Of a DNA stretch of 64,000 nt, positions 54,325-62,580 are shown piece after piece. The notes beneath the pieces were generated by a model that did no database searches, was not told the DNA's origin, and worked only from the letters and a program-made list of their open reading frames with translations. Numbering within the stretch: the stretch's first letter is position 1; each line of letters begins with the position of its first letter. The position numbers and the translations under genes were made by a program. This DNA comes from CAZELM01 sp964512995 (GTDB lineage: Bacteria; CSSED10-310): NCBI GenBank assembly GCA_964512995.1, contig CAZELM010000004.1, positions 1 through 64,000 on the forward strand, in the 5' to 3' direction.

Positions 54325-55406
54325 GAGTTTGCTCCTTCCTGAACCAATTTTTCACGATACGCTGTCACCTCCTGGCTGATCCCTGGAATTTCTCCCAGTT
54401 TATATCGTCGCAGTGTGAAATGAAGCGCCACCGAATCCGTCGATCCACAGAGGAAGGATTGTTCCACATCTTTGAATGGTTTCTTCTCGATGATCAATTG
54501 GTGAATAAATGACACGCCGGATTCCCTCGGGATCAATCCGGCTCGGACCGCTCGGACGATCTCCGTGCATAACCGAGCAGGATCATCGAAAAATTCCTGG
54601 TATTGCTCCTCCTTCGTTCCGGCAGCCCGGTTCAGCATTATAAAATTATAATTTCCGCCAACTTCCTTGAAGTGCTCACCCGCCAGAAATGCGGATTCGA
54701 TCAATTCGAACAAGCCTTCTCCGGGATCATATCCTGCCTGGCGCATACGCAATGTCTTTGCTTTAAAATCCTGGCCAAACACCAGTCCGGATGCATACTT
54801 CCCAGTTCCAATCGCTTCAAATCCCTCATGGACATATCCCATGATGGAGTTTTCTCCGGACAGGTAATAACCCGTGATCCCATCCTGATCGTAACCAAAC
54901 ACGGCGGCACGAGCTTCCAATACGCTCTTCAGCAATGTATCCGCATTCTCTCGGGAAGCCAGTTTGCGTGCTTTTTCAATGATGATATCCGAAGTGATGG
55001 AGACGGTCTCATTCCCACACTGAAACGATCCACGGTTCAGATCATCCGTCTTGAATCCATAATAGAACTCCATCTTCTGATCGATTCTGCGGCGAATGGC
55101 GATCTGGAGCTGATCGAAGGCAATCCGTGCGACATCTTTCACACGCTCAAGCTGTTCGATCGTTCCGTCATTCATCATTTTCCGGAGAGTGTGATGTGTA
55201 TCGACGACGACCTCCCGGTGCAGTGACGGATACCCAACTCCACCATAAACAATCTGCATATTCATGCGATCCGCGAGTTCAGGGATGAGCAGATTATGAA
55301 GCGTATCACCATGCATGCGTTTTCTGAAAAACACATTCCAGTATTCTTCATCCGAAACGATTGCACCGCAATCCGCACTGAATCTTAAAAAATTGACTAA
55401 CGCCAT
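54321..55406 (-). CDS. Proteasome-fold paralogue lacking the catalytic Thr
   Basis: 361 residues from the ATG at 55406; a GTG at 55415 adds three. The N-terminus ALVNFLRFSADCGAIVSDEE mirrors the first strand pair of its neighbour and shares the D-E-x-Y-W motif, but begins with Ala after Met, so it has no Thr/Ser/Cys nucleophile. IVYGGVGYPSLHREVVVDTH occupies the turn-helix position. AVFGYDQDGITGYYL and GFEAIGTGKYAS match proteasome-like late strands. The C-termini of both proteins align: LIPRESGVSFIHQLIIEKKP here and LIPESVVIHLIDDLIFNHRP in the partner. I infer a structural or regulatory subunit that assembles with the active one. The stop overlaps the partner's start. Confidence 0.58.
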   Translation of the reverse strand: MALVNFLRFSADCGAIVSDEEYWNVFFRKRMHGDTLHNLLIPELADRMNMQIVYGGVGYPSLHREVVVDTHHTLRKMMNDGTIEQLERVKDVARIAFDQLQIAIRRRIDQKMEFYYGFKTDDLNRGSFQCGNETVSITSDIIIEKARKLASRENADTLLKSVLEARAAVFGYDQDGITGYYLSGENSIMGYVHEGFEAIGTGKYASGLVFGQDFKAKTLRMRQAGYDPGEGLFELIESAFLAGEHFKEVGGNYNFIMLNRAAGTKEEQYQEFFDDPARLCTEIVRAVRAGLIPRESGVSFIHQLIIEKKPFKDVEQSFLCGSTDSVALHFTLRRYKLGEIPGISQEVTAYREKLVQEGANS

Positions 55407-55536
55407 ACCATTCACCTTTTCCTTGATTTAAAACCAGTCAAATTTTTTACAAAAATCCGGAGTTTCCACACTGTATCGAGCAGACCCGTTCACAGATAAC
55501 AGATGATGTCGAGACCGGATGACCCAATGTCCATCA

Positions 55537-56796
55537 TCATGATTCCGAATGCAATTTATCCATCCAGGTATCCCGGAAATCCATGAACGCCGGCCTACAA
55601 TCTTCCGGTATCGGATACGACGGACGATTTGGCAGATTTAACGGATTGATAAATTTCCCCTTATACCGCACACGGAAATCGAGATGGGGACCGGTGGACA
55701 GACCTGTGGAGCCGACATAACCGATGATCTGACCCTGTTTGACTTTCGCACCGACACGAATACCCTTGGCAAACCGACTCAAATGAGCGTAACACGTTTC
55801 ATATTGATCACCGTGTTTGAGTTCGATAAAGTTTCCATAACCTCCTTTGGTTCCAGCAAACATGACAATGCCATCTCCAAGTGCACTGACCGGTGTTCCG
55901 GCTGGAGCTGCATAGTCAACACCCAGATGAGGACGGGGAATCTTCAGAATGGGATGGACACGGCTCATTGAAAAACCGGAACTGATGTAGCGGAACCGGA
56001 GCGGTGACTTGAGAAATGAATGCCGCACACTTTCCCCATTTTCATCATAGTAGTCGACGCTGCCATCCGGTAATGTGAATTGAAACATATAAAATGTTTT
56101 ATCCTTGTTCGTGAACCGGGCAGCAACAATATCCGATGGATCCTTTTCTCCGGTCACATAAATATCCAATGAATAAAATACCTTAAAGGAGTCGTTCGTT
56201 CGAAGATCCGACGTAAAATCCACTTCACACCCGAAGAGATCAGCCATATCCATGATGAGAGCCGGAGGCAGTTCAGCCTGGACAGCGGAATTCCAGAACG
56301 AATTCTCAATGATGCCTTCACTGGATTGTATCGTGTGTTCAACCTGGAACGGGATAATCTCGACAAGCCACTCCCCATCATCTCTCAGGCTCGCATAAAG
56401 ATATTCCCGGAGATTTATGCGCAATTCAATGGACTGCAACTCGTCCGTATCAATGGAATAGGTCAACTTAAAAGGAGCGCCGCTGCGGATTTTTGACAGA
56501 TCGATCTGATCATCGATTTCATCGACGAGTTCTTGGATAACAGAGGATGGTACTTTATGACGCGATAATGCGGCGGCGAGTGTATCACCATTTAGAAAAA
56601 TCCCTTCCACATCCTTTTCGTTGCATTGTGCCAAGACCAGTTTCCGTAGCAGCGGCTTCCGGCTTCGGCGCATGATCAGCGATGCAGGTTCATCAAACGC
56701 GGTATGAACGTGGGAATCCCAAACGTACATTCCGCTACACAATCCGAGACAAAAAAGAAATGCGACGATCAATCGATTTGTTATAGTTGCTCTCAT
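55537..56796 (-). CDS. M23 peptidase (MepM-like murein hydrolase)
   Basis: 419 residues. A signal anchor (IVAFLFCLGLCSGMYV) is followed by a LysM/OapA-like region (LNGDTLAAALSRHKVPSSVI) and a beta-rich domain like that of MepM/YebA. The C-terminal M23 domain (about 275-385) has zinc ligands in PHLGVDYA, the catalytic HLSRF in YAHLSRFAKG and GPHLDFRVRYKG. It cleaves peptidoglycan cross-links in the periplasm. It overlaps the HD-domain gene (ATGA), so the two are coupled. Normal length and complete. Confidence 0.92.
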   Translation of the reverse strand: MRATITNRLIVAFLFCLGLCSGMYVWDSHVHTAFDEPASLIMRRSRKPLLRKLVLAQCNEKDVEGIFLNGDTLAAALSRHKVPSSVIQELVDEIDDQIDLSKIRSGAPFKLTYSIDTDELQSIELRINLREYLYASLRDDGEWLVEIIPFQVEHTIQSSEGIIENSFWNSAVQAELPPALIMDMADLFGCEVDFTSDLRTNDSFKVFYSLDIYVTGEKDPSDIVAARFTNKDKTFYMFQFTLPDGSVDYYDENGESVRHSFLKSPLRFRYISSGFSMSRVHPILKIPRPHLGVDYAAPAGTPVSALGDGIVMFAGTKGGYGNFIELKHGDQYETCYAHLSRFAKGIRVGAKVKQGQIIGYVGSTGLSTGPHLDFRVRYKGKFINPLNLPNRPSYPIPEDCRPAFMDFRDTWMDKLHSES

Positions 56797-58127
56797 TGGA
56801 TCAATCTTTGGATTATTCCGGTTATTGTGCGTGAGATATCCTCACGGTATCTTTCGGGTGTATAAATAGAAAAAAATGAACGGGATGGCTGGGAATGTTG
56901 CAAGTATTCCACAAAAGAACGATCAATATCCTCCATCCTCAAAACAGTGCCATCTTTATCGACAAACCCAATATCCAATTCATTGAAACGCGGTTCTGAA
57001 CATTCAGCCACACAGCCGATCAGATCGACAATCACGTATCCCTTAGGAATTGCGACTTCACTTTCAATCATGCTTTCCAGGCGTTGTGTGATTTGATGGA
57101 GTGAATCACCCAGTTGAGAAACAGAATCCATGAACCTTTTCCGGTGAGGTTCCGGAAAACGGGAATCCATATGATACACACGCTTGAACAAATCCTGTCG
57201 ATACTTGAGCCGCCATGCGATATCCCTGGTAAACTCCACATGGGAATAATTCATCATGGCAGACAGCAGTTCATCATCGGTCATGCTCCAGAAATTGCTG
57301 AATTCCCCATTTTCGATGATACTGACCCGAGCCGCTTTGAGAAACATCATATCTGCAATTCTCGTTGTTTTGTGGAGATAGACCGCAGAATACATTTCGA
57401 TACGCGCATTCAGAAAATCACGAACGGCCGGCAATCCTTTAATCTGGAAGCAGAGACGATTGGGGAGAACGATCATTGTCTGAATCAACCGGTTGATGTC
57501 CAGATGTCCAAAACTTACGCCTGTTGAATAAAAATCGCGGCAGAGATAATCCATGGTATCCGCATCGACTTCACCGAAAATCATCTGCTGGACATAGGCT
57601 GGTCCTTTGAACGATTGCGTAATCAAGTCTGCAACATCCGCGGGATCAATACCGAAATCATGAAGAATTTCCGGAATCCGTCCTGAACCTGGAATGGGCA
57701 TTTTGCGGTTACCTTGGAGCAGTTCACGGGTCATCTCCATATGATTCTTCTGAACCAATTCCATAAGGAGTGGTTCGAGTGTATGCGACCATGGCGTATG
57801 GCATATATCATGAAGCAATCCTGCGGCAGTCAGAAGGGTAACCAGCTCATTTCTTCGATTTTCGGTCAAAGATAATTGCTCATTTTGGAGGATCAGACAT
57901 TGCCCCATTTTCTGAGCGAGATGGGAAACTCCGAGAGCATGCGGAAATCTCATGGAATGAGCGGATGGATATACCTGGTACGTCATGCCGAGTTGATGGA
58001 CAGCATTCAATCGTTGCAGTTCGACCGTTTGCATCAATTCGCGCTGGATATCGGAAATGGGAATCGATCCATGAACAGGATCCGTAACCGTCATTGTTCT
58101 TTTACCCGAACATACTTCCATGCGCAT
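56793..58127 (-). CDS. HD-domain phosphohydrolase (SAMHD1/dGTPase-like)
   Basis: 444 residues. VTDPVHGSI and the hydrophobic helix LQRLNAVHQLGMTYQVYPSA match the dGTPase/SAMHD1-like family. The HD metal site reads RFPHALGV, then LLHDICHTPWSH, then DADTMDYLCRD. Such enzymes cleave dNTPs or other nucleotides. The C-terminal 120 residues are unassigned. Its stop overlaps the start of the M23 gene. It is downstream of pnp but beyond its terminator, so it should have its own promoter. Confidence 0.88.
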   Translation of the reverse strand: MRMEVCSGKRTMTVTDPVHGSIPISDIQRELMQTVELQRLNAVHQLGMTYQVYPSAHSMRFPHALGVSHLAQKMGQCLILQNEQLSLTENRRNELVTLLTAAGLLHDICHTPWSHTLEPLLMELVQKNHMEMTRELLQGNRKMPIPGSGRIPEILHDFGIDPADVADLITQSFKGPAYVQQMIFGEVDADTMDYLCRDFYSTGVSFGHLDINRLIQTMIVLPNRLCFQIKGLPAVRDFLNARIEMYSAVYLHKTTRIADMMFLKAARVSIIENGEFSNFWSMTDDELLSAMMNYSHVEFTRDIAWRLKYRQDLFKRVYHMDSRFPEPHRKRFMDSVSQLGDSLHQITQRLESMIESEVAIPKGYVIVDLIGCVAECSEPRFNELDIGFVDKDGTVLRMEDIDRSFVEYLQHSQPSRSFFSIYTPERYREDISRTITGIIQRLIQ

Positions 58128-58168
58128 GCAAACTTATCCCCTCATCATTTCCCTCATTGATTGGGATT

Positions 58169-58207
58169 AAAAAAACAGGCATTTCAGAGAATATACTGAG
58201 ATGCCTG
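58169..58207 (-). terminator. Intrinsic terminator of the infB-rbfA-truB-rpsO-pnp cluster
   Basis: On the minus strand caggcatctcag (58207-58196) pairs with ctgaaatgcctg (58187-58176), 12 positions with one mismatch, over an 8-base loop, followed directly by seven T (58175-58169). It lies 50 bases after the pnp stop and before the HD gene. Best terminator in the window. Confidence 0.88.
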
Positions 58208-58259
58208 CAGATGCAATCAAAATATTAACGGATCAGAAGTTGAATGCGTTCAGTTCAAC

Positions 58260-60515
58260 TCATTCTTCATGGTCCCGGTTTCGTTGGGGGCGTCGGTGGC
58301 CGAATTTCTTATCACTGCTGGGGCGATCGTGAGGCGGACGGGTTGATGCACGATGATGTCTGGATTCTGAAGGCTTATTGGTTTGGGGTTGTTTCGGTGC
58401 GAGTCCTGTCACTTTTCCTTCATCCATCAATTCCTGGCGCGACAATTTCACTTTCCCCATACGATCAATCTCGACTACCCGGACCAATACTTTGTCACCG
58501 ATTTTCATTTCATCTTTGACTTCCTGTACACGATAATTAGCCATTCGAGAAACATGGAGCAATCCATCCAGGCCAGGGATGATTTCGATGAAAGCACCAT
58601 ACGGTTCAATTCGTCTGACGGTACCCATGTAGTCTTTACCGATCGATGCTTCTTCCGTCAATGCAACAACGCGCTTGATGGCCATCTCCAGACTGGCTTT
58701 GTCTGAGGAATATAATTTGACAGTACCATCATCCTCCAACTCAATTTTAGCTCCCGTTTCCGCAGTCAATGCTCGAATGATCTTCCCTCCAGGTCCAATC
58801 ACAGCAGCGATCTTCTCCGGGTTGATTTTCATGATAAAAATGCGGGGAGCATTGGGTTTGAGCGTGTCACGCGGTTCTGATATCGCATGTGTAATGGTTT
58901 CCAGTATATGGAGACGACCTCTTCGCGCCTGCTCCAGAGCCTCTTCCAGAATCTCAAATCTGAATCCTGTCAGCTTGATGTCCATCTGGATGGCAGTGAT
59001 GCCATCTTTCGTTCCGGCAACTTTGAAATCCATATCACCCAGATGATCCTCCAGACCTGAAATGTCCGATAAAACCGCATATCGGTCTCCTTCGAGTATC
59101 AACCCCATGGCAATTCCTGCGACTGGTTCCCGAATCGGAACGCCACCCTCCATCAATGCAAGGGTAGCACCGCAGACGGTGGCCATGGAAGAGGAACCAT
59201 TGGATTCCATAATATCCGAGACAATCCGAATCGTGTATGGGAAATCTTCTTCCCGAGGAATGATCGGCAAAATCGATCGTTCCGCCAAAGCGCCATGGCC
59301 AACTTCCCGGCGACCCGGTCCCCGAAGAAATCCAGTTTCTCCAACACAGAATGGGGGGAAATTGTAATGCAGCATAAATGATTTCGTGGATTCCCCTTCC
59401 AGATCATCGATTTTCTGTTCATCCAGAGCGGTTCCCAAAGTCAATGTAACCAGTGCCTGTGTTTGCCCTCGCGTGAAAATCGCGGAGCCATGTGTGCATG
59501 GCAGTACGTCCACATCGCATGTAATCGGGCGGATCTCATCCAGCAGCCGGCCGTCATTTCGTCTTCTCTCATCAAGGATGATATGTCGAGCCACATCTTT
59601 TTCCAGTGATGCGAACTGTTCATAAAACGAATACTTCATTCCAGGCTCGTCAAGATAAAATGCGGTTTCCAGTTCATCCTGGAGAGTTTTGAGGCCACGG
59701 ACCACTTGCATTTTATCTTTTGTTCGCAAAGCTTCGGACACGCGATGTCGATAGGATTCGAACACTGGAACCGGATCTATCGGCTGCCGGTCGATGTTCT
59801 TCCACTCCACACTGTGAGGTTCAATTTCCTGTTTTTTCTTCCCGACATTTTGGACCAGATCCATCTGGAGTTTATTCAATGTTTGGGCTTGGGTGAAGGC
59901 AAAGCGCAACGCCTCCGTTATAATCTTTTCCGGTAATCCCAATGAGCCACCTTCCACCATGACGATCGACGTTTCAGAACATACAACCGTGAGACTCAAA
60001 TCACATGCCGCCAATTGGGCACATGTTGGATTTATGATGAATTCTCCATTCAACCGGCCCACTCGGACCGGCGAAACCGGACCCAAGAACGGGATATCGG
60101 AAATCATCAAGGCACATGAAGATCCCAACACTGCTAACAGATCCGGTTCATGCTGCTGATCGTGAGACAAAACAAGGCTCACCAGATGCGTAGAGGCCTT
60201 GTATTCTTTCGGGAATAATGGCCGAATTGGGCGATCGATCAAGCGGGAAGTCAGTGTTTCTTTATCGGTAGGTCTGCCTTCCCGTTTGAAATACCCCCCA
60301 GGGATCTTTCCAGCAGCATACGATTTCTCTCTATAATCGACAGTCAGTGGGAAAAAACCTGGTTCTGAGATGGGTTGTGATCCACATGTTGCCGTACTGA
60401 TAACGATTGTTCCGCCACATCTTACTAAAACCGCGCCATTTGCCTGGCGTGCCATGCGGCCGGTTTCAATAGAAATGGTTTTGCCGCCCACATTCGCCTC
60501 GGCTGTATAAAACAT
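58260..60515 (-). CDS. pnp: Polynucleotide phosphorylase
   Basis: 751 residues. It phosphorolytically degrades RNA 3' to 5' and is part of degradosome-type complexes. Two RNase PH domains (about 10-140 and 320-540; second active site near KVAGTKDGITAIQMDIKLTG), a KH domain (INPEKIAAVIGPGGKIIRAL) and an S1 domain (MGTVRRIEPYGAFIEIIPGL) are in order, followed by a Pro/Arg/His-rich tail. The ATG at 60515 has aagga upstream; a TTG at 60533 is a weaker, longer alternative. It lies 27 bases after rpsO, as in many bacteria. Confidence 0.96.
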   Translation of the reverse strand: MFYTAEANVGGKTISIETGRMARQANGAVLVRCGGTIVISTATCGSQPISEPGFFPLTVDYREKSYAAGKIPGGYFKREGRPTDKETLTSRLIDRPIRPLFPKEYKASTHLVSLVLSHDQQHEPDLLAVLGSSCALMISDIPFLGPVSPVRVGRLNGEFIINPTCAQLAACDLSLTVVCSETSIVMVEGGSLGLPEKIITEALRFAFTQAQTLNKLQMDLVQNVGKKKQEIEPHSVEWKNIDRQPIDPVPVFESYRHRVSEALRTKDKMQVVRGLKTLQDELETAFYLDEPGMKYSFYEQFASLEKDVARHIILDERRRNDGRLLDEIRPITCDVDVLPCTHGSAIFTRGQTQALVTLTLGTALDEQKIDDLEGESTKSFMLHYNFPPFCVGETGFLRGPGRREVGHGALAERSILPIIPREEDFPYTIRIVSDIMESNGSSSMATVCGATLALMEGGVPIREPVAGIAMGLILEGDRYAVLSDISGLEDHLGDMDFKVAGTKDGITAIQMDIKLTGFRFEILEEALEQARRGRLHILETITHAISEPRDTLKPNAPRIFIMKINPEKIAAVIGPGGKIIRALTAETGAKIELEDDGTVKLYSSDKASLEMAIKRVVALTEEASIGKDYMGTVRRIEPYGAFIEIIPGLDGLLHVSRMANYRVQEVKDEMKIGDKVLVRVVEIDRMGKVKLSRQELMDEGKVTGLAPKQPQTNKPSESRHHRASTRPPHDRPSSDKKFGHRRPQRNRDHEE

Positions 60516-60542
60516 ATTTTCTTTTCCTTCCAATGGAGCAAA

Positions 60543-60812
60543 TTATTTCCGGAGATTCAATATTACAATAAGTTCCTGATATTTGGCCAGATCTTTCCGT
60601 TTCAGATAATCCAACAATCTTCTCCGTTTTCCGACCAGTTTTAAAAGTCCCAATCGGGAATGATGGTCATTCCGATGTGTTTTGAAATGTTCTGTCAGAT
60701 AATTGATCCGATCCGTCAATAAGCCGATTTGCACAAAAGGCGAACCGGTATCGTTTTCATGGATGCGGTGTTTTTCAATGATACCTTGTTTTTTTTCTTT
60801 TGTCTGAGCCAT
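60543..60812 (-). CDS. rpsO: Ribosomal protein S15
   Basis: 89 residues, full length. KHRIHENDTGSPFVQIGLLT, LTEHFKTHRNDHHSRLGLLK and GKRRRLLDYLKRKD are the S15 core that binds 16S rRNA. aggagag lies at good spacing from the ATG. It sits between truB and pnp as in the canonical cluster. Confidence 0.97.
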   Translation of the reverse strand: MAQTKEKKQGIIEKHRIHENDTGSPFVQIGLLTDRINYLTEHFKTHRNDHHSRLGLLKLVGKRRRLLDYLKRKDLAKYQELIVILNLRK

Positions 60813-60860
60813 GTCGCATTCTCTCCTGCTGCATTTGTTAATGACATACCCCCAAAGAGC

Positions 60861-61844
60861 TTACAGATGAGCGTCCGGGAGTGTATTAGACCGACCTGTG
60901 TTAGATATATCAATTAACCGAGCCGTTTTCAAAGTAGTTTTGCCAAAAGCATCAGAAATTCCTTTTTCTCCGATACCCAGAAAGCGGCCCGATTCCGAAA
61001 AAACACAGAAATGAAGATGGTGTTCAAATCCAACGGGCAGGACGCTGAAGTCCGACTCGACCATCTGCTGACCGTGATAAAATTTGGCCGTTGATTCACT
61101 TCGAATCACCGCTGCCGGAACCCCGCTCAACGCCTTTTCCATTGGCATGATGTACTGTCCTGCCACACCTAATTCCGATTCACGCGCCAATTTCTCAAGT
61201 GTAACCGATTGATCCTCTGTAATATTGCCGACTTCAAGGCGCCGGAGTTCAACCAAGGTGCCACCCATTCCAAGCCGATCGCCAATATCGGATCCCAACA
61301 TCCGAATATATGTTCCTTCAGAACAGCTCACATCAAATACAACATCCGGATGGCAGTATTCGTGGAGCGTGATCTGGTGAATCTGTATCGTCTTTTCGAT
61401 TCTGGGAATCGGAAGGTTGTTGCGAGCGAGCTGATATAAACGAACTCCATTACTTTTTCGAGCTGAAAAAGCGGGAGTAATCTGTTTGGTTTTTCCAACG
61501 AATGACTGGAGTATATCGCTGAGTTGTTCGATATCGACTGGAGCCGATCCCCTGACTTCCCGGATAATATCTCCATCGATATCCTGTGTATCGGTGACCA
61601 AACCCAATCGCAAATGTGCACGATATTTCTTTGATCCGGATCGGATATATTCCACAATTTTTGTCGCACGGTTCAGACAGACCGGCAATACTCCCGAAGC
61701 GAATGGATCCAATGTGCCAGCATGACCCGCTTTCGGCACATTGAAAATACGCATGACCATATCAACACACTGCCTGGACGTACATCCTGGATGTTTGTCT
61801 ACGATGATAATCCCATTGAGATCACTCCACAGGTTCGTCAGCAT
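60861..61844 (-). CDS. truB: tRNA pseudouridine(55) synthase
   Basis: 327 residues from the ATG at 61844, which has ggaggata directly upstream and overlaps the rbfA end by 23 bases; a longer frame from 61922 is not supported. GIIIVDKHPGCTSRQCVDMV opens the domain, the catalytic Asp is in KAGHAGTLDPFASGVLP, and GTYIRMLGSDIGDRLGMGGT follows. It makes pseudouridine 55 in the T-loop of tRNA. The C-terminal extension (about 90 residues) is PUA-like in position. Confidence 0.95.
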   Translation of the reverse strand: MLTNLWSDLNGIIIVDKHPGCTSRQCVDMVMRIFNVPKAGHAGTLDPFASGVLPVCLNRATKIVEYIRSGSKKYRAHLRLGLVTDTQDIDGDIIREVRGSAPVDIEQLSDILQSFVGKTKQITPAFSARKSNGVRLYQLARNNLPIPRIEKTIQIHQITLHEYCHPDVVFDVSCSEGTYIRMLGSDIGDRLGMGGTLVELRRLEVGNITEDQSVTLEKLARESELGVAGQYIMPMEKALSGVPAAVIRSESTAKFYHGQQMVESDFSVLPVGFEHHLHFCVFSESGRFLGIGEKGISDAFGKTTLKTARLIDISNTGRSNTLPDAHL

Positions 61845-62202
61845 TATCCTCCGAATTTTCTCTTGACTCCAGAAGATCCAACTCCGAAAAAATCCGCTGA
61901 GCGCGTTCCATGGTATCATCATAGACGAAGCGAATTTCTGGTGTATATCTTAGTTTCAGCCGTCGGCCGATTTCTCGACGGAAATAACTACTGGACGTTT
62001 TCAGATGATTGATCGTCTCATCGATCTTGGATTCATCACCTAAAATGGACACATAAATATGAGCCACCCGAAGATCGCTCGAAATCTTGGCTCCCGTAAC
62101 GGTTGTCAAAAGAAATCGATGATCCGAAGACTCCGTATGCATCATCATTGCAATTTCCCGTGCAATGAGATCCGCAACCCGTTCTGCTCTGCGACTTTTC
62201 AA
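61822..62202 (-). CDS. rbfA: Ribosome-binding factor A
   Basis: 126 residues from a TTG at 62202, with gagg seven bases upstream. RAERVADLIAREIAMMM and LRVAHIYVSILGDES are RbfA signatures; RREIGRRLKLRYTPEIRFVY is the conserved end of the KH-like domain. It acts in 30S maturation. An acidic tail (SRENSEDNADEPVE) overlaps the truB start. Confidence 0.92.
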   Translation of the reverse strand: MKSRRAERVADLIAREIAMMMHTESSDHRFLLTTVTGAKISSDLRVAHIYVSILGDESKIDETINHLKTSSSYFRREIGRRLKLRYTPEIRFVYDDTMERAQRIFSELDLLESRENSEDNADEPVE

Positions 62203-62280
62203 ATTGAACCTCTACACTACCTCGAAAAAATACGGATTTTCTGTGTTTGTGTTTTATTGCACGATTTTCCGGTTCTCAGT

Positions 62281-62562
62281 TCACAGTATTTCGGTATGAA
62301 AGTCGATGATACTGATCTGAGGATCACTGCGAATCCACTCGATCATGCCAGCTATCATCCGATCGATAAATGCCCGGTCATTACTCACACATGCCAATCC
62401 GATCTCGGCTCTCTGCCAGATATCCAATGCTCCGACCTCGGCGACTGATACATTGAAATTTCCATGAAGCCGTTCTTTGAGGGATTTGATCACGCGGCGT
62501 TTTTCTTTCAGTGAACGCACACCCGGTATTCTCAAGTCGATCCAGCATGTTCCTACGAGCAT
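62281..62562 (-). CDS. DUF503 (YlxP-like) protein
   Basis: 93 residues, family length. CWIDLRIPGVRSLKEKRRVI, then LHGNFNVSVAEVGALDIWQR and IGLACVSND are diagnostic of DUF503. It is commonly found between infB and rbfA in bacteria. It probably helps ribosome assembly, but function is unproven. Confidence 0.9.
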   Translation of the reverse strand: MLVGTCWIDLRIPGVRSLKEKRRVIKSLKERLHGNFNVSVAEVGALDIWQRAEIGLACVSNDRAFIDRMIAGMIEWIRSDPQISIIDFHTEIL

Positions 62563-62580
62563 CTATCTCACCCAAATCAA

